Shown one piece after another: positions 1 to 10,830 of a stretch of 64,000 nucleotides of DNA. Below the pieces are notes generated by a model, which made no database searches, had not been told where the DNA came from, and saw only the letters and a program-made list of their open reading frames with translations. Made by a program: the position numbers and the translations under genes. Positions within the stretch are counted from its first letter, which is position 1; every line of letters begins with the position of its first letter. This DNA comes from Bagarius yarrelli (Eukaryota; Chordata; Actinopteri; Siluriformes; Sisoridae), in assembly GCA_005784505.1 (NCBI GenBank), contig VCAZ01000003.1, positions 965,268-1,029,267 of the forward strand, in the 5' to 3' direction.

Positions 1-1709
1 TTGATGTAAAAAATATATTTTAAAGATGTACTTACTGTTCTAACTGTACTTTAAGTTAATGCTTTTTAAGTTTTAATACTCTGATTGATGTGGGCCTGGG
101 GAAACATGGACGCTTGTTCGTGTCTAAACACAGGAAAAAAAGAAGGTAGAAATGTTCTGATTACTGTGATGCACTGTGAGGCTCAATGGAGGCTGTGTGT
201 GATGCAAGGCCTGGCCGCTGCAGTCATGTCGTGTGCAGTTATATCAGTGATTAGTGTGATAATATTGAATTTCTCTGAATCAGCTGTATCTTTTGTATTT
301 ACAATAGAGACTTTACCGCTTAGAGACTTTTATTAATGTGTTGTAGTTTAGTATACGAACCTCTAGATGGCGCTTTAAGCCTACACATCTTTACTGAGAA
401 GTGAAAAGTCTCAACAGCTGTATGCATTTTACATAAAAACAGCACAAATTTAACAGAAATGTTAAAAAAAAGTGTGTAGAGACGTCATGCGATATTGTTT
501 TTTATTTAAGACTTAGTTTCCTCTGGTTTTATTAAATATTAGTGTGTAATAGAGAAAATTTGTGTTTCTGATGATGTGCAAATAAAATCTTTGGCTATTT
601 AAAATGCCAAATGAGTTCAAACTTGTGGTGAAATGGTGATATGCTTGGGTTAGTAGACAGGAAGACTAAAATAAGCATTTTAAAGCGTAGTTTGTGTTTC
701 TGTGATGGTTTTGAGTTTAAGGCAGGTTGATGGGCATTAAATAGTTTGAGTTTTTCAATGCTAAAAAAAAAGGAATTACAAACTTTTTAACACAATATGA
801 TGACTGCAATCACTAATGTTTCTTAATTCTGTTAATGGATGATTTCCCTTCCTCAAAAACTTTTATCAAACTTACGAAAGATTTGTTCATTATAATTATG
901 ATTGTGTAACTCAAAAAAACCCCAACCATTACGATGAAAAAGAAAAACACACTAAGATTACCCAATCACTAAAGAACTGGGAAAACTTTTTACAAAGTGT
1001 GTTTATAACAAAACTTTTTTACTTTTAGAATTCTAACCTCCTCTTTTTTTTAATGAGAAGCTTTTTTTTCTCATTAAGTGTTGTCAGAGCCACACACAAT
1101 AAAATGTTTCAATGTCAGATTAGATAAAGGGACCACCTGTAGGACCCTCATTCACTATAAAGCTAACCTACATGGTTGATAATGCAGCTACGGCTCAAAT
1201 GAGACATTTCAACAACACGCTGTAAAATTCAAACAGTTACAACTCTGTTACAAAAAAAAAAGGAAAAGAAAACGTGGCTGTGGGCCCCCTGAGTGCCAAC
1301 ATTTCAATACCGTCGATCAAAAGCGTAGAAGATTAGATTAGACATTAGACAACTTGGTGCATCAGTAGATACAGAAAAAACGGTTCTATATACATGTCAC
1401 CTTCATCCGAGACTTTAAAGAAAGATCAAAGTGTCCCTCTGGATGAAAAGAGACCTTTTCTCTGCGTTTAAACCCCATTCACTCGGCCCTCTTTTATTAA
1501 ATTAAGTGGCGAACACAACAATGATGGAGCTTCTCCAACTCGAGCTGCTCGCCTCTAATTACGACCCTGATAGGCAAGAAAAAGCTTCTTTTTTACAAGA
1601 GGTGCACAAAGAAACACCTCTTTAGCCAGCACGTTTAATACAGTCACCATTAAAAAAGGGGAGAAAAAAGAAACCTGGACACTTTACAGGAAAGAAGCTA
1701 GAGAGATGC
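1..1709. other. Intergenic, downstream of fzd8
   Basis: AT-rich unique-looking sequence with no supported coding region. A short hairpin with perfect 10-bp arms lies at 1050-1077, with an eight-base loop. The small open frames here have no recognisable protein features. Confidence 0.6.
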
Positions 1710-2242
1710 CTGATTAAAGATTTCTCCAAAATATTTTATTGTCAAAATAAAAGCAATATTTGTCTTCTTCAAATGACATCTAAAGTATGTACAAATTTAC
1801 AATAATCTTATAAATCTTCTTTTATACAAAATTTACAAGTTTGTACAGAACTGTATAAATACATTACGATAAAAAATACGACCCGTATTCGAGCACTAAA
1901 ACGTTAAGGCTTGTCTGAGAGCTTTGATTTTCTTGATTGTTAAGACATTCTTCAAACTAAAAAAAGGAGTTAAACAGAAAGTTTTAAATGCTTAAGGATT
2001 TTGAGGGGGGGGAAATGTTCAGCACCACTTGGGACAATGCAATGCCTAATTCTTTCTAAGCATCACTGATTGCATGTCATGTCCATATGAATAGAAATGG
2101 CAGGAAAGTAAACCACGCACAATGGGTGATGATTGGTTCGATTGTTTCAGCCAGTCCTTCCGCTTAACAGAAACCCCTCAGCGGTCCATTAGTATGATAA
2201 TGTGCGTGTGGAAAATAGCAGGAACTGGTGCACCGAGCTTAA
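1710..2242 (-). other. fzd8: Predicted fzd8 3' UTR with poly(A) signal
   Basis: AT-rich sequence follows the stop codon (TAG at 2243-2245). A canonical AATAAA lies on the minus strand at 1734-1740, about 500 nt after the stop, with U-rich and UGUA-containing sequence just before it (about 1785-1870). Cleavage would fall around 1710-1725. Other minus-strand AATAAA strings (about 1492 and 501) allow longer forms. Confidence 0.45.
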
Positions 2243-3990
2243 CTAAACTCGGGACAAAGGCATCTGTTTGGCGCAGGAGACTGAGCTGGCTGTGCCTGAG
2301 CGCCATGTCAGTCCTGCGCTCACATCACTATATGCTGAGCTGCTCGCACCTTTGCCTGCCCATCGGCACCGACAGCAGCGAGCGCACAGCGCCCGCCACG
2401 ACTCCACAGTCTTCCCTGACCAAACCCACACACCTGATGTGATGCCCACAGCCAGGCACATAAAGTATTTCAACATAAACACAGCATAGTCAGGCTTCTC
2501 TGCATCCCGGTCCAGAGCGCAGGCGCAGTTGTGTGCAGCCTCCCATCGTTGTCGGTTGTGCTGTTCGTAAAAGTAACAGGCCACGATGACAGCAGCGGGC
2601 ACCGTGTAGAGCACAGTGAACACCCCGATACGAATCATAAGTTTTTCAAGTTTGTCTGTTTTTGTGCCACCCTGCTTAATGACACTGCGTATGCGAAACA
2701 ATGACACGAACCCAGCGAGTAGAAACATTGCTCCGATGCACAGGTAGATGAGTAACGGTGCCAGCACAAAGCCCCGCAGGTTGTCCAGGTTCTGGTTGCC
2801 GACGTAGCAGATGCCCGCACTGGATCACCGTCCACTGAGCTCAGCGCCAGCACTGCTATAGATTTCATGCTCGGGATTAACCATGCAGCCAGGTGGAAGT
2901 ACTGCGAGTAGCTAGCGATGGCCTCGTTACCCCACTTCATACCCGCTGCCAGGAACCACGTGAGGGACAGAATCACCCACCATATGGAGCTAGCCATGCC
3001 GAAGAAGTAGATCAGCAGGAAGACAACTGTGCACAATGCTGGACCGGTGGTCTCATAGTGGACGTGCTCCACGTCGTGTTCTCGGCTGCAGGCGACCCGT
3101 TCGTGGCCTGCAATCAGACGCACGATGTAGCCCACTGAGACAAACATATAGCACGCTGAGAGGAAGATGATGGGTCTTTCCGGGTACTTGAACCGCTCCA
3201 TGTCAATCAGGAACGTGGCCACCGTGGTGAAAGTGCTTACGAAGCACAGCACAGACCACAAACCTATCCAAAAGGCTGTAAACGCCCGCTCATCTGGGGT
3301 AAAAAACGGGTTATGGCAGGGCATAGCGCAGTTCGGTGTTCTCCCGGTTTTGACGCGGTTATACAGCGGGTGACGCTCGCTGCTCACACGCACCATCGGA
3401 GCGCGACACTGGCAGCCGGCCTCGCATGGCTGCGGTGCCGGTTTCCGCTTTGCATGTCCTCCGGTAGGGCCGCGAGCACCACCGTGCACCCTTCCAGGGT
3501 AACCTGTAGGTTTTGGGAGCACTGGCGCGGGGGTTGTAGTGTCCGTTCTGTTATAGTCCATGCACAGCGTGTCCGGGTTGCCTTGCACGGGCAGCAGCTC
3601 GCAGCGCATGCGGTCGGGCCACGGAAAGCCGTACTGGCGCATGAGAGGCGCGCAGCCGGCTCGGGCGCGCTCGCACACGCTGCGGCACGGCGGCAGCGGC
3701 TTCTTGTAGTCCTCCAGACAGATGGGTGTGTACATGCTGCACAGGAAAAAGCGAAGGTCTGCCGAGCACTGGATCTCTACCAGTGGCCAGAACTGGTGCA
3801 CCTCCAGGCCTGCCTCGTCCTGCGTGTCGTGGTTGAACTGGTTCGGCATGTAGGTGTAGTTGTAGCCGATGCCCTTGCACAGCGGCACGGTGATCTCCTG
3901 GCAGCTCAGTTCTTTGGCTGTGGCGCCACTCGATCGCCGTAGAGTCAAGAGCGCTAAGAGCAGGTAGATGCCCGACAGGTAGCGCTCCAT
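2243..3990 (-). CDS. fzd8: Frizzled-8 Wnt receptor, single exon, one apparent frameshift
   Basis: Seven-pass Wnt receptor of the plasma membrane that signals through Dishevelled. Seen before the break: a signal peptide (about residues 1-25), a cysteine-rich Wnt-binding domain with all ten cysteines (C30 to C143), N-glycosylation sites at N44 and N147, a basic, Pro/Gly-rich linker (about 151-188), then TM1-TM4 (about 237-383). After the break come TM5-TM7, the Dishevelled-binding KTVESW motif (2396-2413) and a C-terminal tail ending PLSRV, a PDZ-ligand type. The tail segment [19 protein letters not shown] matches FZD8 rather than FZD5 as I remember both. The frame breaks after V391 at about 2817: one base is missing where [13 protein letters not shown] is expected. 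Restoring frame would give about 582 residues, normal for the family, with no other lesion. The start at 3990 gives a clean signal peptide. FZD8 is intronless in vertebrates. I could not tell fish paralogue a from b. GC is much higher than in the flanks. Confidence 0.95.
2816..2821 (-). other. fzd8: Single-base frameshift site within fzd8
   Basis: The upstream frame reads DGDPV and then turns into unrelated residues. Moving by one base resumes [17 protein letters not shown], which is conserved in Frizzled proteins. The change is equivalent to loss of one C on the plus strand in the GCCCGCCACTGG context expected here. No second lesion is seen on either side. Assembly or read error is more likely than a true null allele. 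Confidence 0.85.
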
Positions 3991-4507
3991 CGTCCGTAGT
4001 CTGATGGCGCGTCCGGTTCACCTTTTAAATAGCAAGTCCGTGTGTGTGTGTGTTAGCGGGTTTTGTCGTTCCTTTGGATAAACAAAAATCCGAGTTCGCT
4101 TAGATCTCCAACAACGGCTCCATGCTTCCTCACTTATGCGCTGCAATTATTTAAAACGCAACCCGTTTCCAAAATAAACAGTTCCTTTTGCGTACAATCA
4201 AAATGGCTGGGAAGAACCTGTAGAAACGCGTCTCTCTCTTTTCTCTCTTTCTCTCTCTCTCTCTCTCACAGTCTCTGTGTATGTTTCTCTCTTTAATTAT
4301 CCCTTTTACGCTGCTTGTCCGTTGCGTCGTCTTGAAATGCCGCGTAAACGGATGTCTTCAGGAATCAGATTATGTCTTATTTCTGCAGCGCATTATTTCA
4401 CGAGCGTGTCCTTGGTTAAGACAGGAAAAAAATAACAAATCCGTCCGAATTGGATTCACGCGCAATTCACAAAAACACTTCTCTCTCTATTCTCCTCATA
4501 CAATCCA
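3991..4507 (-). other. fzd8: Predicted fzd8 5' UTR
   Basis: This is the stretch between the predicted transcription start (25-30 nt after the TATA box) and the ATG. It contains a CT-rich run (GA-rich in the transcript, about 4233-4295) and a short GT run just upstream of the ATG (4038-4051). A second TATA-like string lies at 4022-4032 but is too close to the ATG to be preferred. Confidence 0.4.
4359..4398. repeat. 40-bp exact direct repeat, copy 1
   Basis: A 40-base segment starting CAGGAATCAGATTATG is identical to 5378-5417. This copy is in unique sequence within the predicted fzd8 5' UTR. Confidence 0.9.
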
Positions 4508-4530
4508 TGCACACTAGCCAGACGCGCAGC

Positions 4531-4598
4531 ATTTTATAGGCACTGGGGATGGTTACGCCTCCAATGATCTTCTGGCCAATCAGAAGGCATTAGGGCGG
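4531..4598 (-). promoter_or_regulatory. fzd8: Candidate fzd8 core promoter
   Basis: Read on the minus strand, a TATA box (CCTATAAAAT, 4531-4540) is preceded by two NF-Y-type inverted CCAAT boxes (4561-4565 and 4575-4579, the latter in CCAATCAGA context) and a GC box (4593-4598). The order and spacing are those of a vertebrate TATA promoter. The predicted start is near 4505, leaving a 5' UTR of about 515 nt with no intron needed. Confidence 0.6.
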
Positions 4599-4609
4599 AG
4601 CTATAAGGT

Positions 4610-5306
4610 CAGTCAGCTGAACCTTTAGTTAAGTGTTTTTGTTTGTGGTTCTTGTGTCAGAGTTATTTTTTTTTTGCTCTAAGGTAGGATGCACATGTAA
4701 GATGATTATGCTGCTCATCATCATTATCATGGACCAAATATTGCACAAGAACAGTGCACTCTTTATTACATTACTAGCTTGTTAAATGGGTAAACAGTAC
4801 AGGTTCATTTGCACGTGGTGGTGGTGTATGGGGGGGGGGTGAAAGAGGGTGCAAAGTGGGGTGTTTATGTTTTAATTGATGTGCTGATGTTCTTCTGTTA
4901 AGTTTAATAGAGCTGGCACAGGAGGGGGGTAATTACTGATGAGGGGGGGTCGGCTGGGGACAGGAACATGTAGACAAGTTGATAGGTTTGTTAACAGTGG
5001 CAGGAAAACACCCCCCCCTACACTGTCTCACATACACTAATACACAAACACACTAATTATTCCTCTGAATACAAAGGGCCTTTTTAAATTAATATTCCTT
5101 AATTTGTCCTAGTAATCACTGCACAATAGCGAAACATATTACTCATTACATATGTTTTTTCCACGTTGTTATAAGACGCTTATACACACTTACATCCATA
5201 TTTATTAATAATTTATTTAAAGGATGGAATGATGAAACACACTGAATGCAAATATTTCAGGTATTTCAGACATTATATATATATATCAGATATCAGCCCG
5301 CTGCTG
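4610..5306. other. Upstream flank of fzd8, no gene seen
   Basis: AT-rich sequence with short G runs and C runs (about 4829-4841, 4923-4950, 5011-5018). No repeat family or coding region was recognised. Confidence 0.5.
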
Positions 5307-5307
5307 A

Positions 5308-5369
<62 letters not shown>

Positions 5370-5417
5370 CAGGAATACAGGAATCAGATTATGTCTTATT
5401 TCTGCAGCGCATTATTT

Positions 5418-5449
<32 letters not shown>

Positions 5450-5455
5450 GTTTAA

Positions 5456-5515
<60 letters not shown>
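5308..5515. repeat. TATC/TA compound microsatellite
   Basis: (CTAT)n runs from about 5308 to 5369, (TA)n at 5424-5449 and (TATC)n at 5456-5515. They are interrupted by the 40-bp duplicated segment. The open frames of alternating Ile, Tyr, Leu and Ser across this block are simple-repeat artefacts. Confidence 0.95.
5378..5417. repeat. 40-bp exact direct repeat, copy 2
   Basis: Identical to 4359-4398 over 40 bases, but here it is embedded between two TATC microsatellite arrays. It looks like a short duplicated segment placed or trapped in the microsatellite block. Confidence 0.9.
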
Positions 5516-5865
5516 ACTCTAGATGAGGGTGTCTGCCAGAATACATAGAATACACACAGAATAGTACTACAGTACAGAAGAAGGCTACAGTACAGTACAT
5601 GTGTGTGTAACTTATGTGACTCTGTTTTAAACCCATGTGTACCGGGAAAGTAAAGCCTATGTACAGATAAAAATTATTAAAAAAAACAAAAAACAAAAAT
5701 AATGACAAAGGAAAAAGGTGAGGTACTGTATTTAACAGAACAAATAAAATAAGATTATTTATTCGGTATGTGCTTCCAAATCATTTTCCCAACTCACCTA
5801 ATTTTTTATTTTATTTTAGCACAAGTAACATTTTTTAAAATATCTGTCTGTCTGTAACTGTCTTA

Positions 5866-6047
5866 CATTAACATTTCTGTCATTTGGCAGACACTCTTAT
5901 CCAGAACTTACATTTATCGCGATTCTTTTTTATCTATCTGAGCAGTTGGGGTTAGGGGCCTTGCTCCAGGGCCCAGAAGTAGCAGCTTTGTCGTGCTGGG
6001 AGTTGAACTAATGATCTTCTGATCAGTAGCCCAACCACTAAAGTAAC
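5866..6047 (-). mobile_element. tRNA-headed SINE, GTCGCT-tail type
   Basis: Reverse-strand copy. The TTTGGCAGACACTCTTATCC tail is at the left, CAGGGCCC in the body and a box-B-like GAACTAATGATCTTCTGATC head at the right. The promoter boxes are degraded and no tRNA cloverleaf is retained. Confidence 0.75.
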
Positions 6048-6239
6048 AACTTTATATAATACATAACACACTGTTAAGTGCAGTGCAGCTCTTTATGTAT
6101 GTAAACAGGTGGAAAAAACTTGACTGTAGTGCACAAAATAGCTCATTTCCCTGAGTGGAAAAAAAACTCTGCAGAAAGGCTTTGAGGAACAGGTGTGTAC
6201 TCCGAGTTCCCTGGCGTCTGATTAGAAAAAAAGGCATCG

Positions 6240-6500
6240 TTTTCACTGATTATGCGTATTATTGGCTGAGCCCATATTGATTAACAGCGAGATAGAGGCC
6301 ACTGTGGTCTCCAGCAGTTGGAGCGTAACCTCTTCTCCCGGCAGAGGCCCACAGCAGGCCTGGCTAGGGTTACATACTGCCCGGGCATTCCTCAGTGCAA
6401 ATGGAATTAGTGCATCTGTTCGAAAGTTAATTTTCAAATCGGCATCGAGTCATTCTTTACAGAGCAACGCAGCGATGATTGGGGCCGAGCGAGAAAAAAA
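6240..6500. promoter_or_regulatory. Candidate cis-regulatory island
   Basis: Non-repetitive, GC-richer block in AT-rich flanks, with TATTGATTAA, GGAATTAGTGC and AGTTAATTTTC homeodomain-like sites and a GCAGGCCTGGCT segment. The island call rests on composition and motifs only. Confidence 0.3.
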
Positions 6501-8389
6501 CATCTCCTCAAGTGTCAGTGCAAAAAAAAAAAGTTTGTGTGTGTGTGTGTGTGTGTGTGTCTTTTCTTTTCTGTAGGTTTATGCGTTACGGTTTACGCTC
6601 CTAATTAAACTCTTAATTCAATTTAAAGTACAGATTAGACAATAAAAACGTCGAGCCACTATTAACACTGTGCTATCATCTAAAGAAGAACAAAAAAAAA
6701 AACACACACACACTTCATTGTGTGTGTAAAATTTGAGCAATTAAATTAACCAGTCCCGTCAGAGATAAAGGTTTAATTAGTGAAAAATAAATTTGTTCTG
6801 AGTAATTGCCTTCAAACAGAAGAAGCTTTAGATAATAGTATTACACACTCTGCGTGTCTGTGTGTTTATCCATTAGCATATAATGTATGCAGATTGAAGG
6901 AGGGCAAACAATACGGTTAGGAATGTTTATCTATATGGCAACGGGCTACATATTAAGAGTGTTTAGATTTCATTAGTGGTCATCACAGCCAATCAGTCTG
7001 TGTGCGAAGTGTGGTTTTCAACCTTTCAACACAGATGTGTCTGATGTATGCTAAAGTTGTAGAGAATTCGAAGATAAGACTACAGCAGCTACAGACTAAT
7101 GATATTTTGATTTAATTGAGAGACAAATCAATTTATATATAAGGTTTCTTATGGACATTACACTATAGGAAGTTATGCTTTTTTATCAAATGCTATAAAG
7201 ATTATTTTTAAATATATATACTTTATATAGCTGCTATAACTAGTCTTACCATAGTTCCACAATGTGCTGTTGTAAGAGAAGAATAACCCACTTTTGGATG
7301 CACTGTTATAGAAAACATATATATAAATTTTTATAATTAAAGTTTTTGATAATTTACTAAAAGTTACTTAGCTTTGGCTTGCACTATTTTTATATTGTAC
7401 GATTTTATAATAATAACATAACACAGCAATAGTTTTGAAACAGTTTAATCAATTAACTTGATTTAAAATATCGCAAAGATATTACAGCTTTAAAGATCTA
7501 CTCAGGATTTGTATTTGTTCTTTAAACTCAGTTTGCAATAAAATAAGGATAGAAAAGGAAGAGATTTGAATTAAATTTGACATTCAATTGTAATTAAATT
7601 GTATTTTTTGAGTAATTATTCAAGCATTTGTTTATTTTGGACATGTTTTCCAACCAATTTATTGCATTAACTGAAATGCAATTATGTACATTTGCTTGTC
7701 TGTTTATTTATTTATTAAGGCACAAAAGCAAAGTTTATATGCAGCCAAATATTGTTAATAATTAACTAAAGCGACCATAAATAAAATATCCTCACATTCA
7801 CACTTAATTTGGAACGGAGCTCAAAGCCAATTTACTTTTTTATTACAAAGAGTTCATCAGACAAAAAACTTGGACTTTGCTTTAGTCGTTTTCTTTCGGT
7901 AAGTTTTACAAGCCAAAAAGAAATGATGAGACAGGAGTTAATGCTGCCGGTCTGGGCTATGGAGAGCGAGACATGAACGTGGTGTGCCTTGTGAGCAGGT
8001 AATGATTCACTCCGAGTTAAAGCTAAAATTTATGGCTTACTCTGCAGTTACTGAGTGACAGAGTGACGGGAAAATCGTTCCTCTGGGCTCTTCATCTTAA
8101 AACAGTTCTCCCAAGGTCGCACATAGACTAGGGTAAAAACTGAAACTCTACGTAATTTCTTTGTTTCAGAGAACTCGCTCGCTATGCCGTATTCATCAGA
8201 AAGGCATGCTGTGTGCGTCTCGCGAATTCTGGGAGGCGGCAGGCGGCGCAAGCCTCAGCTACTAAGTCAATTAACAGGTCTGTGCTAAGAAACGAAGAAC
8301 CTATTTAGGGAGTTGATTTGCTCTGTTTGCTTTTTGACTTTGCACAAGCCCACGTCTTGTCCAAGGAGAAAGACAGAATGCAAAAGAAG
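6501..8389. other. AT-rich unique intergenic sequence
   Basis: A GT run lies at 6536-6560. TAATTA-type motifs are common at 6600-6800 and an inverted-CCAAT match lies near 6990. No gene and no recognised transposon were found. Confidence 0.45.
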
Positions 8390-8640
8390 GGGGATGGGAA
8401 AGAGCCTGCAACCACACACCCGCCCCCAAAACTCATCTGGGATTGTTTGCTTAGGGCTTGGCTGCTAATCCCTGTCAGGTGGAACTGGACCCCCCTTATT
8501 CTGCTGTCCCCTGAGGTGGTGGAGCGCGCTCCCTCCGAGTCGCTCACCTCTGCCTCATTACCTTGACAAACAGGACCGGCCCCTGCAATCACTCCTGCCG
8601 TAAGAGGACACACAGGGACGCGCCAGGACACACAGCTCCC
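8390..8640. promoter_or_regulatory. Candidate cis-regulatory island, GC-rich
   Basis: Markedly GC-richer than its flanks. It contains GCTAATCCC (OTX-type), CAGGTG (E-box) and CCTCATTACC motifs. It is open on both strands (108 aa on minus, 82 aa on plus) without recognisable protein features, which fits composition rather than coding. Confidence 0.3.
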
Positions 8641-9565
8641 ATCATCCGACAGCTCTGTTTACACACTGCTAGCAAAAGTTCGAGGACACGGAAGACTGAA
8701 ATTCTTGAATTAGCATTTTGTGCTACTACTGTAGGTAACTGATAAAATATGTATAGAGGAATTGCAGATTACACAAAAAACCAAAAAAAAAACCTTAACA
8801 ATATTAAAAAATATGTTTTTTTTATACATCAACAAAAATAAAGTAAAACACAATAGACAGTTGTAAAAACAAAAAACACCCTTTATGGTTTTATGTCTAT
8901 TAATTATTCACATATCTTTCGATAATTTATATTACTTAAGGTTAGTGTTTCTTTTAGTTTTATTTTCTTATAACTTTACAAGGTTTCAGAAACATCTTAT
9001 GCCCCACAACCTGTGTGTTAATAGAGGAGATTTTCTGGCTATAGCCGTGCGATCAGATTTCCTAATCACAGCTTTCAGGTCAACGAACCGGACAGAGACC
9101 GAACCCTGCGCTCAGGTTTTATCAGACTGTACACGACATTCATCTTGTTCGCTGGAGCTCTGGCGATCAGGCCTGATACAGAGAGCGTCGCTAATCTGCT
9201 GCAGCTACGCTCGGTAATCTGAGATGGCCCTTGACGGGTGGAGTTTCTTGATCTGAGACGTACGTGATAAGTTTAGAGTCACTACACTGGGGGGTGTCTT
9301 GTCAAACTGACAATTAAAAATGTTTCAGTTAGATTGTGTTTATTACACAGGTGCGGCTGTGATTTAGATCAGGTGCGGCTGTTTTTACTGTTTTTTCTCA
9401 TTTGAATAAAATGCATTTTTAGGCAGGTCCTTTTTGCACTTGACTAACCGGTCCGAGACCCTGAACATTTTAAAGTGAATCAAAAAAAACATTTAATTTT
9501 GTTGCAGCCAACATTATTTTGACCAAAACCAGCCATAAATTGTTTTTTTCATTATTCATTTAGAC
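8641..9565. other. Unique intergenic sequence
   Basis: No gene seen. A GC-richer patch at 9040-9260 carries two related GGTGCGGCTGT strings just downstream (near 9350 and 9372). Confidence 0.4.
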
Positions 9566-9690
9566 CTGTTCAGGGTGACCGGTCCTGGCTTTCGCCCTTT
9601 CAGAGACGGCTGGGATAGACTCCAGCAGATCCTATAGTATAGAAGCTGAAGCTGTATAGAAGCTGAATAAATGAATGAATAATTGAATGA
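9566..9690 (+). mobile_element. V-SINE-like 3' fragment
   Basis: Contains GGCTGGGATAGACTCCAGCAG and ends in a GAATAAATGAATGAATA tail. It is the same 3' module as in the copies at 15.86, 24.37, 38.65 and 42.2 kb. Only the 3' part is present. Confidence 0.6.
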
Positions 9691-9905
9691 ATCATTTATT
9701 TATGTTAAGTAATAACTGTGTTGTCTGATGTTTTTCCTACTGGATGTGGAAGTGATTTCTATGTGCATTTCATAAAGCTTCGTTCACATTTTTTTTTTGT
9801 TTGTTTAGTTTTTACAGTAAGTTAGTAGAACAATCCAAACCAAATTTGCGGATAAATGCAAAAAACCTTAAAATTTACTCCGATATAAACTCAAGGCTTA
9901 AGTTT

Positions 9906-10096
9906 GGGAAGTGGTAGCTCAGTGGTTAAGGTGTTGGACTGATACTTGGAAGATCAAGGTTCGATTCCCAGCACCACCAAGTTGCCACTGCTGGGCCCCT
10001 GAAAAGGCTCTTAACAATTATTTGCTCAGTTGTATAAAAGTGATAAATGTAAGTCGCTCTGGATAAAGGCGTCTGCCATATGCTGTAAATGTACAT
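9906..10096 (+). mobile_element. tRNA-headed SINE, near full length
   Basis: Box A (TAGCTCAGTGGTTAAGG) and box B (GGTTCGATTCCC) of a tRNA-like pol III promoter. The CTGCTGGGCCCC body and AAGTCGCTCTGGATAAAGGC tail follow. One of the best copies in the window for defining the family. Confidence 0.85.
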
Positions 10097-10187
10097 TAAA
10101 ATGGTACATAAGTATGTTGTATATTTCTAAAAAATTGTTTGGTCTTTTATAAACAGTTTTTGGTTTATGTTACACTTAGATTGTGAC

Positions 10188-10248
10188 CTTAATCCGGGTT
10201 TAATGTCAGGTGGTGAGTGGTGAGGCTTAATCCGGGTTTAATGTCAGG
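10188..10248. repeat. Short direct repeat, 23 bp x2
   Basis: CTTAATCCGGGTTTAATGTC plus three bases occurs at 10188-10210 and again at 10226-10248, separated by 15 bases. Confidence 0.85.
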
Positions 10249-10380
10249 AACGGAGATGAGTCTATCTGGGGCGGGGGGTTAGTAGGAAAAATATCTCTGT
10301 GTGTATCTGTGTGTCTTGCTGTCTGTGTGAACTGTCGAAACAGATGGTTTCCTGCCACGCTGACCTATGGAACGATGATG

Positions 10381-10382
<2 letters not shown>

Positions 10383-10449
<67 letters not shown>
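10383..10449. repeat. (GA)n microsatellite
   Basis: About 65 bp of pure GA dinucleotides. It makes an Arg-Glu open frame that is not a gene. An imperfect GA run follows at 10578-10610. Confidence 0.95.
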
Positions 10450-10452
<3 letters not shown>

Positions 10453-10629
10453 TTTTTATGTATATTAAACACTGTAATTTTTCTAAAGATCTTCATTTCC
10501 ACTTAATTTTTTCACTTTAATTCCAAATGTTTCTGTACATTATTTTTTTGTTTGTAAAACATTGTACCTCGTAAAAAGAGAGAGAGGGAGAGAAAGAGAG
10601 AGAAAGAAAAAAAATAAATAAACTTTCAA

Positions 10630-10830
10630 AATTTCACCATGATTAAATCCGGGTTCCAGGCAGTGAGCACTCCGGAGACCCGAGTTTAAAGCTGGGCCAC
10701 TGATTTGCTGTGCAAACACTGGCCATGATTTGCTCGTTTAAGACAAAATATAAAATCCTTAAAAAAGTCCCATAATCCTACACTAAAATCTGTTGTCTTT
10801 AATTGCTAGTTTGACGTGTTCACTGACAGA
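10630..10830 (-). repeat. Interspersed repeat R3, copy 1
   Basis: Reverse-oriented relative to the copies near 23.35 and 59.3 kb. It shares the ACAACAGATTTTAGTGTAGG, CCTTTAAGATT-like and GGCC-flanked segments. Probably a nonautonomous DNA transposon family that I cannot name. Confidence 0.5.

Noticed and set aside
1050..1077. Hairpin plus T run resembling a bacterial terminator
   Set aside because: This is vertebrate DNA, and the 10-bp arms in AT-rich sequence need no special function.
3313..3942. 209-aa plus-strand open frame
   Set aside because: Antisense shadow of the GC-rich fzd8 coding sequence, with no protein features.
2243..3990. Calling fzd8 a pseudogene
   Set aside because: One indel alone, with every domain and motif otherwise intact, fits sequencing error better than decay.
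3551..4021. 156-aa minus-strand open frame
   Set aside because: Alternative frame of fzd8; the Frizzled frame is unambiguous.
5229..5522. 97-aa open frame of Ile/Tyr/Leu/Ser repeats
   Set aside because: It is a translation of the TATC and TA microsatellites.
9906..10096. Possible tRNA gene from its box A and box B
   Set aside because: The head continues into a SINE body and tail present many times in the window, and no full cloverleaf can be formed with confidence.
10309..10506. Arg-Glu repeat open frame
   Set aside because: Translation of the GA microsatellite.
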